DNA of 64,000 bases, taken from Mucilaginibacter sp. Its GTDB lineage: Bacteria; Bacteroidota; Bacteroidia; Sphingobacteriales; Sphingobacteriaceae. Positions 43,745-51,145 of this stretch are shown here, one piece after another. The translations under genes were made by a program, and so were the position numbers. The DNA is taken from assembly GCA_031292485.1 (NCBI GenBank), contig JARLHA010000034.1, positions 124,001 through 188,000 on the forward strand. The letters are read 5' to 3'. The notes beneath the pieces were generated by a model that did not search any database, had not been told where the DNA came from, and worked only from the letters and a program-made list of their open reading frames with translations. Numbering within the stretch: the first letter of the stretch is position 1; every line of letters begins with the position of its first letter.

Positions 43745-46336
43745 TTAATTTTTAACCATTACCACCATACTGCTGTTATCCACGCCAAACTTTTTGGCAA
43801 TGGCTTTTATGGCGGTGCCTTTTTTGATGGTGAAAGGTTTTGTAAACTCATTTTCGCCAACAAATGCAGGGGTTACGCCATTGGTAGTATAATAGATCTT
43901 TGTGCCGGGTGTTGTGCAAGTTAGTGTAACGGTATTTCCTTTTATATGGAATTCGGGTTTCGCCACTATGTTTACATATTTTTCGGTTCGTGCATCATGG
44001 ATCTCGCCCTTCCAGTTCATCCCGAAACCAAAATCGTAGGTGTGGCCATCAGCGTCGGTATAGCAGATCATATCATGGGGGATATCTTCATCCTGCACTT
44101 CAACTGTCTGCATATTGGCCGGCATCTGGAAAGGCAACAAGCCGGATGGCTCGGCCGCGCCTGTTAAAATATCCAGAATAGCCTGGTTTTGTACGCCGAA
44201 CCCTGCCACTATAGCGTTAGCGTCTTTTTCAAATTCGGCCAATACCGCAGGTTTTGATAAAGTGATGGCAACGATCACCGGTTTGCCATTCATTGCCTTT
44301 TTAGTTTCTTCGATTGTTTTTAAATCGTTATAGTTGGCTGCGGTAATGGATTTGCCTTTATAGCTGCGGTTGGTGATGCCGGGTTCCACCGGGTCGCCGG
44401 CGGCTATGCTGTGTTCGCGGGCTTCTGTGGCGGTATAGGCGCCGTATTGTAAAGTGATGGGTACATAACCGTTCCCGCCATTTTTTAGGTCGTCGGCATC
44501 ATAGCCTGCACCGCCGCTCGGGCTGCTTACAAAAACGATGGCATAATCAGCTTTCGATGGATCATCTGTAACATTAAAATATTTACTGATCAGGCTGGCT
44601 TGAACAGCGTCCTCCCATCTTTCTTTTGATGGCGGGCCAAAAAAACCTTTTACCGAAGGAAAATATTTTTTGGGCATATAAATGGTTTTCCCTTTTTGCA
44701 GCGGCAGTACATGATCATGGTTCTTCAGCATTACAATTGATTTCAGTTGTGCGTTGTACCCGGCAGTCATAAATTCTGGTTTACCAACAGTTTGTCTGGT
44801 ATGTTCCACATCCAGGTAAGGGTTTTCAAACAGGCCCACCCGGAAAATATTCTTTAACAACCTTACTGCCGACTGCTCAAACCTGGCCCGCATAAACGCT
44901 TCGCCATGTTCTTTAACGCCCATGTTATAGGCTTCAATTACCGGCCCGGCATCGTTATTGCCGCCAAACTGGTCAACCCCGGCCATTAATATTTTATAAT
45001 GACGCTGTGCAACCGTCGCAGTTTCCATCCCCCAAGATTTTCCTAAAAAGGTATCAGGTGTTTTGCCTTCATCGGCGGTTACCATCCAATCGGTACAAAT
45101 CACGCCGTCGTACCCATATTTGCCACGCAACAAATCGGTAATTAAATATTTACTATAGCTATTGCCGGCATTGCCCTGCTTGTCCCTGTTGTACGAAATG
45201 GTATAATAAGGCATTACAGCCGATACCATTTTGGTTTTGCCCGATAATTTTAACGCGCCGTCTACAAATGCTACCAGGTGCTCGTCAAAATTATTGCCGG
45301 GATAAACCGCAAACTTGCCATAAGCAAAGTGTGCGTCCCTGCCTCCCTCTTCGGGGCCGCCGCTGGGCCAGTGTTTCATCATGGCATTTACGCTGTTATA
45401 ACCCCAGCCATCTTTTATTTCCGCATCTGCCGTTGAGGTTTGAAAGCCATCTACATAAGCACGTGCCATATCTGCATCAAGCTGCGGGTCCTCGCCAAAA
45501 GTGCCATTGATGCGTGCCCAGCGTGGCTCCGATCCCAAGTCGATCTGCGGCGATAAAGCCGTAGCTATCCCCAGTGCCCTGTATTCCTGTGCAGCTATGC
45601 TGCCAAATTGCTGTGTTACAGCCGGGTCGAATGTAGCTGCAAGGCCAAGTTCATCGGGCCATTGCGAAATAATTCCGCCTGCCCCTGCCGTATATTCAAA
45701 ACCGGTGCTGGCGCTGTGCCTCGGATCCGAACTGTTATTGGCCGGGATACCAAAGCCCGAGCCTTCTACCAGTGCCTGCACATTGTTGTTCCAGCGGGCC
45801 GCTACCGCAGGCGATTGTACCGAAGTGACCAGTACATGCCTTAAATTATCTTTTATTAAAAAACTTTTTTGCTGATCGGTGACCTGTGCCGGATCGATGC
45901 CGCCTTCATTAAATTTTTTCCCGTTATAAGTACCTGCACCAAATGGCCCGCCCGACATGGCCGGTATAGCCTGGTGTGCGCTGTATAACATCAGCCCTGC
46001 AATCTGGTCGATGGTCAGCTGCGATGCAAGATCCTTTGCGCGCTCATCAACCGGCAGCCGCCAGTCTTCATATTTATCCAGTTTGCCGTTTTTATTCAGG
46101 TCCTTAAAGGCCAAACCATCAACGGTTAAAATTTTCACGCCCGATTGGGTGGAATAGCCCAGCGTTGGCCCACTGGCATTTTTAACCAGAACAATACCTG
46201 AAGTATCTGCAGGCAGGGCATACCATTTTTTTGAAGGATTAAACCGGTTAGCTGCCGACATACCGGCCAGCAAAGCCACGCCAATTGCCGCAGCCGAAAT
46301 GTAAAAAACAGGGGATGCGTTAAAGTTCTTCTTCAT
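43745..46336 (-). CDS. exported glycoside hydrolase family 3 beta-glucosidase-type enzyme
   Basis: 863 residues from the ATG at 46336; a start five codons upstream is possible. The signal anchor lies at about 8-28. A Ca-binding EF-hand/dockerin-like loop DLNKNGKLDKYED occurs at about 79-91. The GH3 barrel carries the nucleophile Asp (about D416) in GYDGVICTDWMVT. A second alpha/beta domain and a C-terminal chitobiase-type segment (GTKIYYTTNGVTPAFVG ... GTAIKAIAKKFG, about 805-855) follow. It releases terminal beta-glucose or beta-xylose from oligosaccharides in the periplasm. A perfect 34-bp palindrome lies about 97 bp upstream of the start. Confidence 0.9.
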   Translation of the reverse strand: MKKNFNASPVFYISAAAIGVALLAGMSAANRFNPSKKWYALPADTSGIVLVKNASGPTLGYSTQSGVKILTVDGLAFKDLNKNGKLDKYEDWRLPVDERAKDLASQLTIDQIAGLMLYSAHQAIPAMSGGPFGAGTYNGKKFNEGGIDPAQVTDQQKSFLIKDNLRHVLVTSVQSPAVAARWNNNVQALVEGSGFGIPANNSSDPRHSASTGFEYTAGAGGIISQWPDELGLAATFDPAVTQQFGSIAAQEYRALGIATALSPQIDLGSEPRWARINGTFGEDPQLDADMARAYVDGFQTSTADAEIKDGWGYNSVNAMMKHWPSGGPEEGGRDAHFAYGKFAVYPGNNFDEHLVAFVDGALKLSGKTKMVSAVMPYYTISYNRDKQGNAGNSYSKYLITDLLRGKYGYDGVICTDWMVTADEGKTPDTFLGKSWGMETATVAQRHYKILMAGVDQFGGNNDAGPVIEAYNMGVKEHGEAFMRARFEQSAVRLLKNIFRVGLFENPYLDVEHTRQTVGKPEFMTAGYNAQLKSIVMLKNHDHVLPLQKGKTIYMPKKYFPSVKGFFGPPSKERWEDAVQASLISKYFNVTDDPSKADYAIVFVSSPSGGAGYDADDLKNGGNGYVPITLQYGAYTATEAREHSIAAGDPVEPGITNRSYKGKSITAANYNDLKTIEETKKAMNGKPVIVAITLSKPAVLAEFEKDANAIVAGFGVQNQAILDILTGAAEPSGLLPFQMPANMQTVEVQDEDIPHDMICYTDADGHTYDFGFGMNWKGEIHDARTEKYVNIVAKPEFHIKGNTVTLTCTTPGTKIYYTTNGVTPAFVGENEFTKPFTIKKGTAIKAIAKKFGVDNSSMVVMVKN

Positions 46337-46432
46337 AAATAAATACAGCATTACACATTAATAATTGGTGGTTATTAAACAGGCTTATAATAGATAATGA
46401 GGTCAATTGGCTCATTGTGTTTTATCGACACA

Positions 46433-46466
46433 ATTAAAGGTAAATATATAAATATTTACCTTTAAT
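46433..46466. promoter_or_regulatory. perfect 34-bp palindrome upstream of GH3
   Basis: 15-bp arms ATTAAAGGTAAATAT/ATATTTACCTTTAAT are separated by ATAA. It lies between divergent genes and could be an operator for either; the AT-rich arms make termination unlikely. Confidence 0.45.
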
Positions 46467-46678
46467 CGTAATCGATAAGCAGCAAAGAATTATAGATGGA
46501 AAGGTGGTTTGAGGCGATGGAAGTCGAAATGAGTAAATCCTGATAGGTTTTATTGACATTATTGTTTTCAGAATACCTTATAAGGGGCCCGCTTTTTTTC
46601 GTAAATCTGATTTTGCTTCTTCAGTCCCGGCAATCGTCATTATTTTATTTAACTTATATTTGATATGCAGACATTTAA

Positions 46679-46993
46679 ATGAGCCAGGTAAGAGAAATAA
46701 AGTGCCCGCATTGCGGTGAGTGGACTTTATGGAACGGCGGTATTGACGACCGTTGTCTGTATTGTGATGGATTTCTGGAGCCACAGCGTTTTTCGCGCGA
46801 GGTGGAAAAAAAGGTAAATCAGGAGCTTTTAAAGGAAAATGATTACCTCTTTATAAAACCCGGCGACGGCGCTTTTACCCGCTGGTGCAAAAGCACTTTA
46901 AACTCCCTGCGCTGGACAGTGTACTATGTGCAGATCGCCCTGTTTTTGTTTGCAACCTTTTTGCTGGTTTTATTAAGTTTAATGGCAGTATAG
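46679..46993 (+). CDS. small zinc-ribbon membrane protein
   Basis: 104 residues. A zinc ribbon CPHC...CLYC (C9, C12, C27, C30) opens the protein, followed by a charged linker and one C-terminal membrane helix (about 83-103). I recognise no family. Its stop codon is directly followed by the ATG of the next gene, so the pair is one translation unit. It may be a membrane-anchored regulatory or assembly factor; no function is claimed. Confidence 0.65.
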   Translation: MSQVREIKCPHCGEWTLWNGGIDDRCLYCDGFLEPQRFSREVEKKVNQELLKENDYLFIKPGDGAFTRWCKSTLNSLRWTVYYVQIALFLFATFLLVLLSLMAV

Positions 46994-47371
46994 ATGAAAA
47001 CATTACTCAATCCATGGTTCATCGCCGGCTGCCTGGTATGGCTGATGATAAAAATAACCCGGATACTTGATGCGCCTGTAACATACCTGAACGACTACCT
47101 TACCGATTTTTTTGCGGTACCTGTAATTACCAACATAGGCCTCTGGCTGCAAAGGGTATTCATCATCAAAAACAACTATTATGTGTTGTCACCGCTCCAG
47201 GTAACCTTTATGGTGATTTATATCAGTTTGCTTTTTGAAGGGCTATTACCCCGTATCTCCAAAATTTATACTGCCGACTGGGTAGATGTGCTCCTTTACT
47301 GTATGGGCGGGTTGTTTTTTTATTTTATTATGAATAAACCTATTGCAATGGTGCGGAAGTTAAAAACATAA
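46994..47371 (+). CDS. multi-pass inner-membrane protein, unknown
   Basis: 125 residues with about four hydrophobic segments (about 5-22, 41-58, 69-86, 97-115). No motif is recognised. It starts at the base after the stop of the zinc-ribbon gene. The two are probably partners, because spacing and strand are shared. Confidence 0.65.
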   Translation: MKTLLNPWFIAGCLVWLMIKITRILDAPVTYLNDYLTDFFAVPVITNIGLWLQRVFIIKNNYYVLSPLQVTFMVIYISLLFEGLLPRISKIYTADWVDVLLYCMGGLFFYFIMNKPIAMVRKLKT

Positions 47372-47426
47372 AGCCTTTCATCTTTTAACTTTTATATTTG
47401 CTTTTAACATAATACCCAAACCCCTG

Positions 47427-48371
47427 ATGTCGATATTCTCCATCTTTAACAAAAACAAAGAAAAACAGGAAGTTCCGGAATGGGCTTCATTTTTTAATAA
47501 AAATGAATACAATGAGTTTCTAGGTGCGATAGAAGAATATTTTTATTCAAAAAACATCACATACAATATTGGTGACGGTTTTCTCAATGCCGGTCCAAAT
47601 GATTTTGGATTTGACAAAATGGGATTAGCAAATGTAGCCCAGGTTTGTAAACTTGATAAACCAAGAGGCTTTAAAGAAATAGTTAAAGAGCACTTTGAGG
47701 CTTTGATCAGGACGAATCAATTTGCCAAAGAATTTAAAAAAGTCATCCACGATTATGAAAAAGTCAAAGAGTACATTGCCGTACGTCTTTATCCTGACGA
47801 TTATGTACCAGTAACAGCGAAAGATGTTTCGATGGGTAAAAACTTTGCAGGTGATATAATCGCTTTGTTGGTTTTTGATTTGCCTGACAGCGTGCAAAGT
47901 ATTACTTCTGAAGAAGCCGAAAAATGGAACAAAACATTTGATGAATTATTTGAAACGGGGATACAAAATATAAAAAGCAAGTATCCTTTAGATATTTCAA
48001 AACAACAATTCGGTGAATTTGCTATTTGGTTCGTCCAGGGAGATCATTTTTTCACTCCAAATATTGTGTTTGATTTCGAACAGCAACAAAAATTAACGGG
48101 CACTTATGGCTCGTTGATTGGGATTCCTCACCGCCATGCGGTTATAATTTATCCAATTGAAGATATTACAGTTGTAAATGCAATAAATGCTCTTATTCCT
48201 ACCGTTTACGGCATGAACAATGAAGGACCCGGGTCAATTAGCAACAATATTTTTTGGTATAAAGATGGGCACTATGAAAACCTGCCATATAAAATTGAAG
48301 AGAATAAGATACAGTTTTATCCACCAGAAACATTTGTTGATTTATTAAACAAGTTAGAATCAGCGGAATAA
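47427..48371 (+). CDS. cytosolic hypothetical protein, distantly DUF1444-like
   Basis: 314 residues, AT-richer than its neighbours, without signal peptide or membrane segment. The region IPHRHAVIIYPIEDITVVNAINALIP (about 229-254) recalls DUF1444 proteins, but the likeness is weak. The N-terminal half is helical with many charged residues. It lies 55 bases after the small membrane protein and nine bases from the convergent OsmC-YjdI gene. Function unknown. Confidence 0.6.
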   Translation: MSIFSIFNKNKEKQEVPEWASFFNKNEYNEFLGAIEEYFYSKNITYNIGDGFLNAGPNDFGFDKMGLANVAQVCKLDKPRGFKEIVKEHFEALIRTNQFAKEFKKVIHDYEKVKEYIAVRLYPDDYVPVTAKDVSMGKNFAGDIIALLVFDLPDSVQSITSEEAEKWNKTFDELFETGIQNIKSKYPLDISKQQFGEFAIWFVQGDHFFTPNIVFDFEQQQKLTGTYGSLIGIPHRHAVIIYPIEDITVVNAINALIPTVYGMNNEGPGSISNNIFWYKDGHYENLPYKIEENKIQFYPPETFVDLLNKLESAE

Positions 48372-48379
48372 AAATATGT

Positions 48380-49036
48380 TCATTTCTTTATACTCAACGC
48401 CCCTGTCGGGCACCTGGCTACCTGATCCTTTATCTCCTGGCTCGTGGCGCCATCCGTATTTACCCAGGGTTTGGCCTGGGGATTAAAAACGGTTGGCAAT
48501 TGTGTGGCACAGCGGGCAGCATGACGGCACAATTCCGGTTTCCAGGCTACCGTTATATCACCATTTGTATAGGTATGTTTTTCCTTTTCTTCATTTTCGC
48601 TATAGGCAAAAGTTCGGATCTGGATCTCACCTCCCAGCAGTTTCGATATAGGGCAAGCTTTCGCGATCTGGATCAAACGCTCACGTTGTTCATCCGTTAC
48701 CGGCGTTAAAAAATCAAGGTCGCGGTCAATCACTGTAACCTTTTTTCCTTCTTTTTCTTCAAAATACATATTTACCGAAGCCGCTATTTGGGGGATATCC
48801 CAACCTTTATGGTCGATGTACATGCGCAGCGTTGCCAGTGTACAGGTTGCCAATGATGATAATAACAAGGTATGAGGATCAGGCCCCAGGTCTTTTCCAC
48901 CCGAACTCTCAGGCTCATCAGCAATAAATTTACCGTGGCGCCATTCAACAGTACATTTATATTTTTCCATCCCGATACGGGAGATGATGGGGTGTTCAAA
49001 CTTGTATTTCATCTCGTCACAATTTAATTTATTCAA
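48380..49036 (-). CDS. fusion of OsmC-type domain and YjdI-type Fe-S domain
   Basis: 218 residues. Residues about 20-150 form an OsmC-like domain (KCTVEWRHGKFIADEPESSGGKDLGPDPHTLLLSSLATCTLATLRMYIDHKGW, and a second Cys in AKACPISKLLGG). Residues about 158-218 match the YjdI/Fer4_19 domain: TVAWKPELCRHAARCATQLPTVFN ... VARCPTGAL, whose three or four cysteines bind a cluster in relatives. The start could also be at the ninth codon, 49012. It probably handles peroxides or thiols with electron transfer from the cluster. The adjacent small acetyltransferase is of the YjdJ type, echoing the E. coli yjdI-yjdJ neighbourhood. Confidence 0.85.
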   Translation of the reverse strand: MNKLNCDEMKYKFEHPIISRIGMEKYKCTVEWRHGKFIADEPESSGGKDLGPDPHTLLLSSLATCTLATLRMYIDHKGWDIPQIAASVNMYFEEKEGKKVTVIDRDLDFLTPVTDEQRERLIQIAKACPISKLLGGEIQIRTFAYSENEEKEKHTYTNGDITVAWKPELCRHAARCATQLPTVFNPQAKPWVNTDGATSQEIKDQVARCPTGALSIKK

Positions 49037-49080
49037 CCTGCCATATGCCGTCCCTAAGTTTTCTACTATGAACTATGATC

Positions 49081-49122
49081 CTTGAACTATGAACCTTGAA
49101 CTATGAACCTTGAACTATGAAC
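49081..49122. repeat. 14-bp tandem repeat, three copies
   Basis: CTTGAACTATGAAC is repeated at 49081, 49095 and 49109. The last copy supplies the stop codon (CTA at 49115-49117) of the minus-strand acetyltransferase gene. Confidence 0.85.
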
Positions 49123-49402
49123 CAAAAAGCACATCAGCAAATGCAGGAGTAATATCGAATATTTTTTTGGCAAAAGGGCAAAGCGGCAATATTTTCATAT
49201 GGTTTTCGCGGGCATAGGCAACACCCGCCTTTACCAACTGTAAACCAAGGCCTTTGCCTGCATACTCATCATTTACTTCGGTATGGTCGATGATCATTTT
49301 ACCCGGCCCCGAGAAAATATAGTGCATTAACGCAATCTCTTTTCCATTATCTTCCATATAAAAAGCTCCCCGTTTGCCGTCGTTTTTGTTTTGTATTTCC
49401 AT
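49115..49402 (-). CDS. small GNAT-family acetyltransferase (YjdJ-like)
   Basis: 95 residues, the short single-domain form of GNAT (Acetyltransf_CG type). The core is MIIDHTEVNDEYAGKGLGLQLVKAGVAYARENHMKILPLCPFAKK, with the acetyl-CoA loop AGKGLG near 48-53 and the CPFAK string typical of YjdJ-type proteins. The acceptor is unknown. It lies upstream of the OsmC-YjdI fusion on the same strand, with a 78-base gap holding the tandem repeat. The coding end is formed by that repeat, so the C-terminus may vary between strains. Confidence 0.85.
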   Translation of the reverse strand: MEIQNKNDGKRGAFYMEDNGKEIALMHYIFSGPGKMIIDHTEVNDEYAGKGLGLQLVKAGVAYARENHMKILPLCPFAKKIFDITPAFADVLFGS

Positions 49403-49555
49403 TGGATCGTTATGTAACTTATTTATTTTTGCCGAAACGCTAATTGCAGCTTCTTTCGGACTTCCGGACTTTACTAGCTTTCGGACTAATCTACTTTCTT
49501 AAAAATTAAAACTCATTTCCCGTAAAAATAAAGAATAATCCTTACTTTTAAATGT

Positions 49556-50956
49556 ATGGAAACAGTAACCGTTTCAACTTTAAAAACTTTTGAGGCGTTA
49601 AAGAATGTGCCTGAAGATCAGCTGCAATGGCTCATTAATAACAGCGCAGACCGTTTGTTGGCTGATGGAGAATATTTAACCCAACAGGGCCAACCACTTG
49701 CCGGGCCGCATTTTATGATAAAAGGCCGGATAGTGCTTTACATTATACAAAATGGCAGCCGGCGCGAAATAGCAACCATTCGCCCCGGCGATATCTCGGG
49801 CTATCTGCCTTATTCCCGCGGTATTACGGCAACCGCCAGCAGCCACGCAGTGGGCGAGGCGCAGATCATGTCGTTTCCGACAGAAAGGATCCGGGAAATG
49901 GTAAAAGACCATTTTGAGCTTACACAGGCGTTGGTGCACGTAATGAGTAACCGCGTGCGCGAGTTTACCGCTATGCAGCAGCAAAATGAAAAGATGATGG
50001 CGCTGGGAAAACTGTCGGCAGGCCTGGCACATGAGCTGAATAACCCGGCATCGGCCATTGTACGCGATTCGGTATCGCTTTTGGAACATTTAAAAATGGA
50101 ACCGGTAAGCTTTAAAAAAGTGATCTCCATTCAAATGACCGGCGATCAGATTGATGCCGTAAACAATGAATTATTCAGGCTGCTGGCGGTTAAGGATAAC
50201 CCGGAGCTATCACTTAAGGAAAGAACCAAACGCGAAGAGGAGATTGCAGAGTGGCTTGATGAACGAAATATTGAAAACAGCTACGACCTTGCCGAGAATT
50301 TTGTGGATTTTGGTTTTGGGGTAGACAACCTGGAAACGTTTTGCAGCCATATCCCGACGGATTCCTGTTCGCCGGTTTTTAACTGGATCGGCAATTTGCT
50401 CACTACGGAAAGAATGGTGCAAAATATCCAGGAGTCATCGCACCGCATTGCCAACCTGGTAAACTCGGTGAAAGTATTTACCCATATGGACCGCGGATCT
50501 GACAAACAGTATGCCGACATCCACATCGGTATAAAAAATACCCTGATGATGCTGATCTATAAAATTAAAAAAGGCAACATCACCATGGTAAAAGAGTTTG
50601 ACCAAACCCTGCCGCCCGTAAATGCCATGATTGGGGAACTGAACCAGGTTTGGACCAATTTGATTGACAATGCCCTTGATGCGATGGAACCCAATGGCAA
50701 AGGTACTTTAACTATAAAAACCAAAAAAGACCGGGAATTTGTGCGGGTTTATATTATTGATGACGGCCCGGGCATACCTGATGAGATAAAATCACGGATA
50801 TTTGACCCGTTTTTTACCACTAAGGAAATGGGGAAAGGCACAGGCATGGGGCTTGAGGTGGTGCATAGGATAGTACACCAGCACAACGGCTCGATAAAAG
50901 TAAAATCGGAACCCGGGCGAACAGAGTTTATCGTTTGCTTTCCGATTGACGGATGA
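49556..50956 (+). CDS. histidine kinase with N-terminal cyclic-nucleotide-binding domain
   Basis: 466 residues, soluble. Residues about 8-125 form a cNMP-binding domain of the CRP type: LADGEYLTQQGQPLAGPHFMIKGRIVLYIIQNGSRREIATIRPGDISGYLPYS; the phosphate-binding cassette is degenerate, so the ligand is uncertain. HisKA has SAGLAHELNNPASAI (H159), followed by a helical insertion of about 120 residues. HATPase_c has LNQVWTNLIDNALDAM, DDGPGIP and GKGTGMGLEV. It should autophosphorylate in response to a nucleotide or similar signal. The next gene, 189 bases on, encodes a receiver fused to a flavoprotein and is the obvious partner. Confidence 0.9.
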   Translation: METVTVSTLKTFEALKNVPEDQLQWLINNSADRLLADGEYLTQQGQPLAGPHFMIKGRIVLYIIQNGSRREIATIRPGDISGYLPYSRGITATASSHAVGEAQIMSFPTERIREMVKDHFELTQALVHVMSNRVREFTAMQQQNEKMMALGKLSAGLAHELNNPASAIVRDSVSLLEHLKMEPVSFKKVISIQMTGDQIDAVNNELFRLLAVKDNPELSLKERTKREEEIAEWLDERNIENSYDLAENFVDFGFGVDNLETFCSHIPTDSCSPVFNWIGNLLTTERMVQNIQESSHRIANLVNSVKVFTHMDRGSDKQYADIHIGIKNTLMMLIYKIKKGNITMVKEFDQTLPPVNAMIGELNQVWTNLIDNALDAMEPNGKGTLTIKTKKDREFVRVYIIDDGPGIPDEIKSRIFDPFFTTKEMGKGTGMGLEVVHRIVHQHNGSIKVKSEPGRTEFIVCFPIDG

Positions 50957-51128
50957 TTTTGATTTCGGAATTCGGATTTGTGATTTCGGAATTATTTTAT
51001 TGCGAAATGCGGAATGTCGATTGCGGAATGATTTTTATTTCGGAATTCGGATTCTGATTCATTTCACTAATTATTATTTAATCATTTTATTAATCTTTCG
51101 GACTTTCCTGACTTTCGGACTTTCCGAC
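50957..51128. repeat. degenerate repeat-rich leader between kinase and receiver genes
   Basis: It contains several copies of GATTTCGGAATTCGGATT-like strings (50957-51060) and CTTTCGGACT (51097 and 51113 region). It is noncoding; an apparent ORF here is low-complexity. Confidence 0.5.
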
Positions 51129-51145
51129 TACTACAACAACTACCA

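Noticed and set aside
45501..45875. Plus-strand ORFs inside the GH3 gene
   Set aside because: Shadow frames of a well-supported minus-strand glycosidase.
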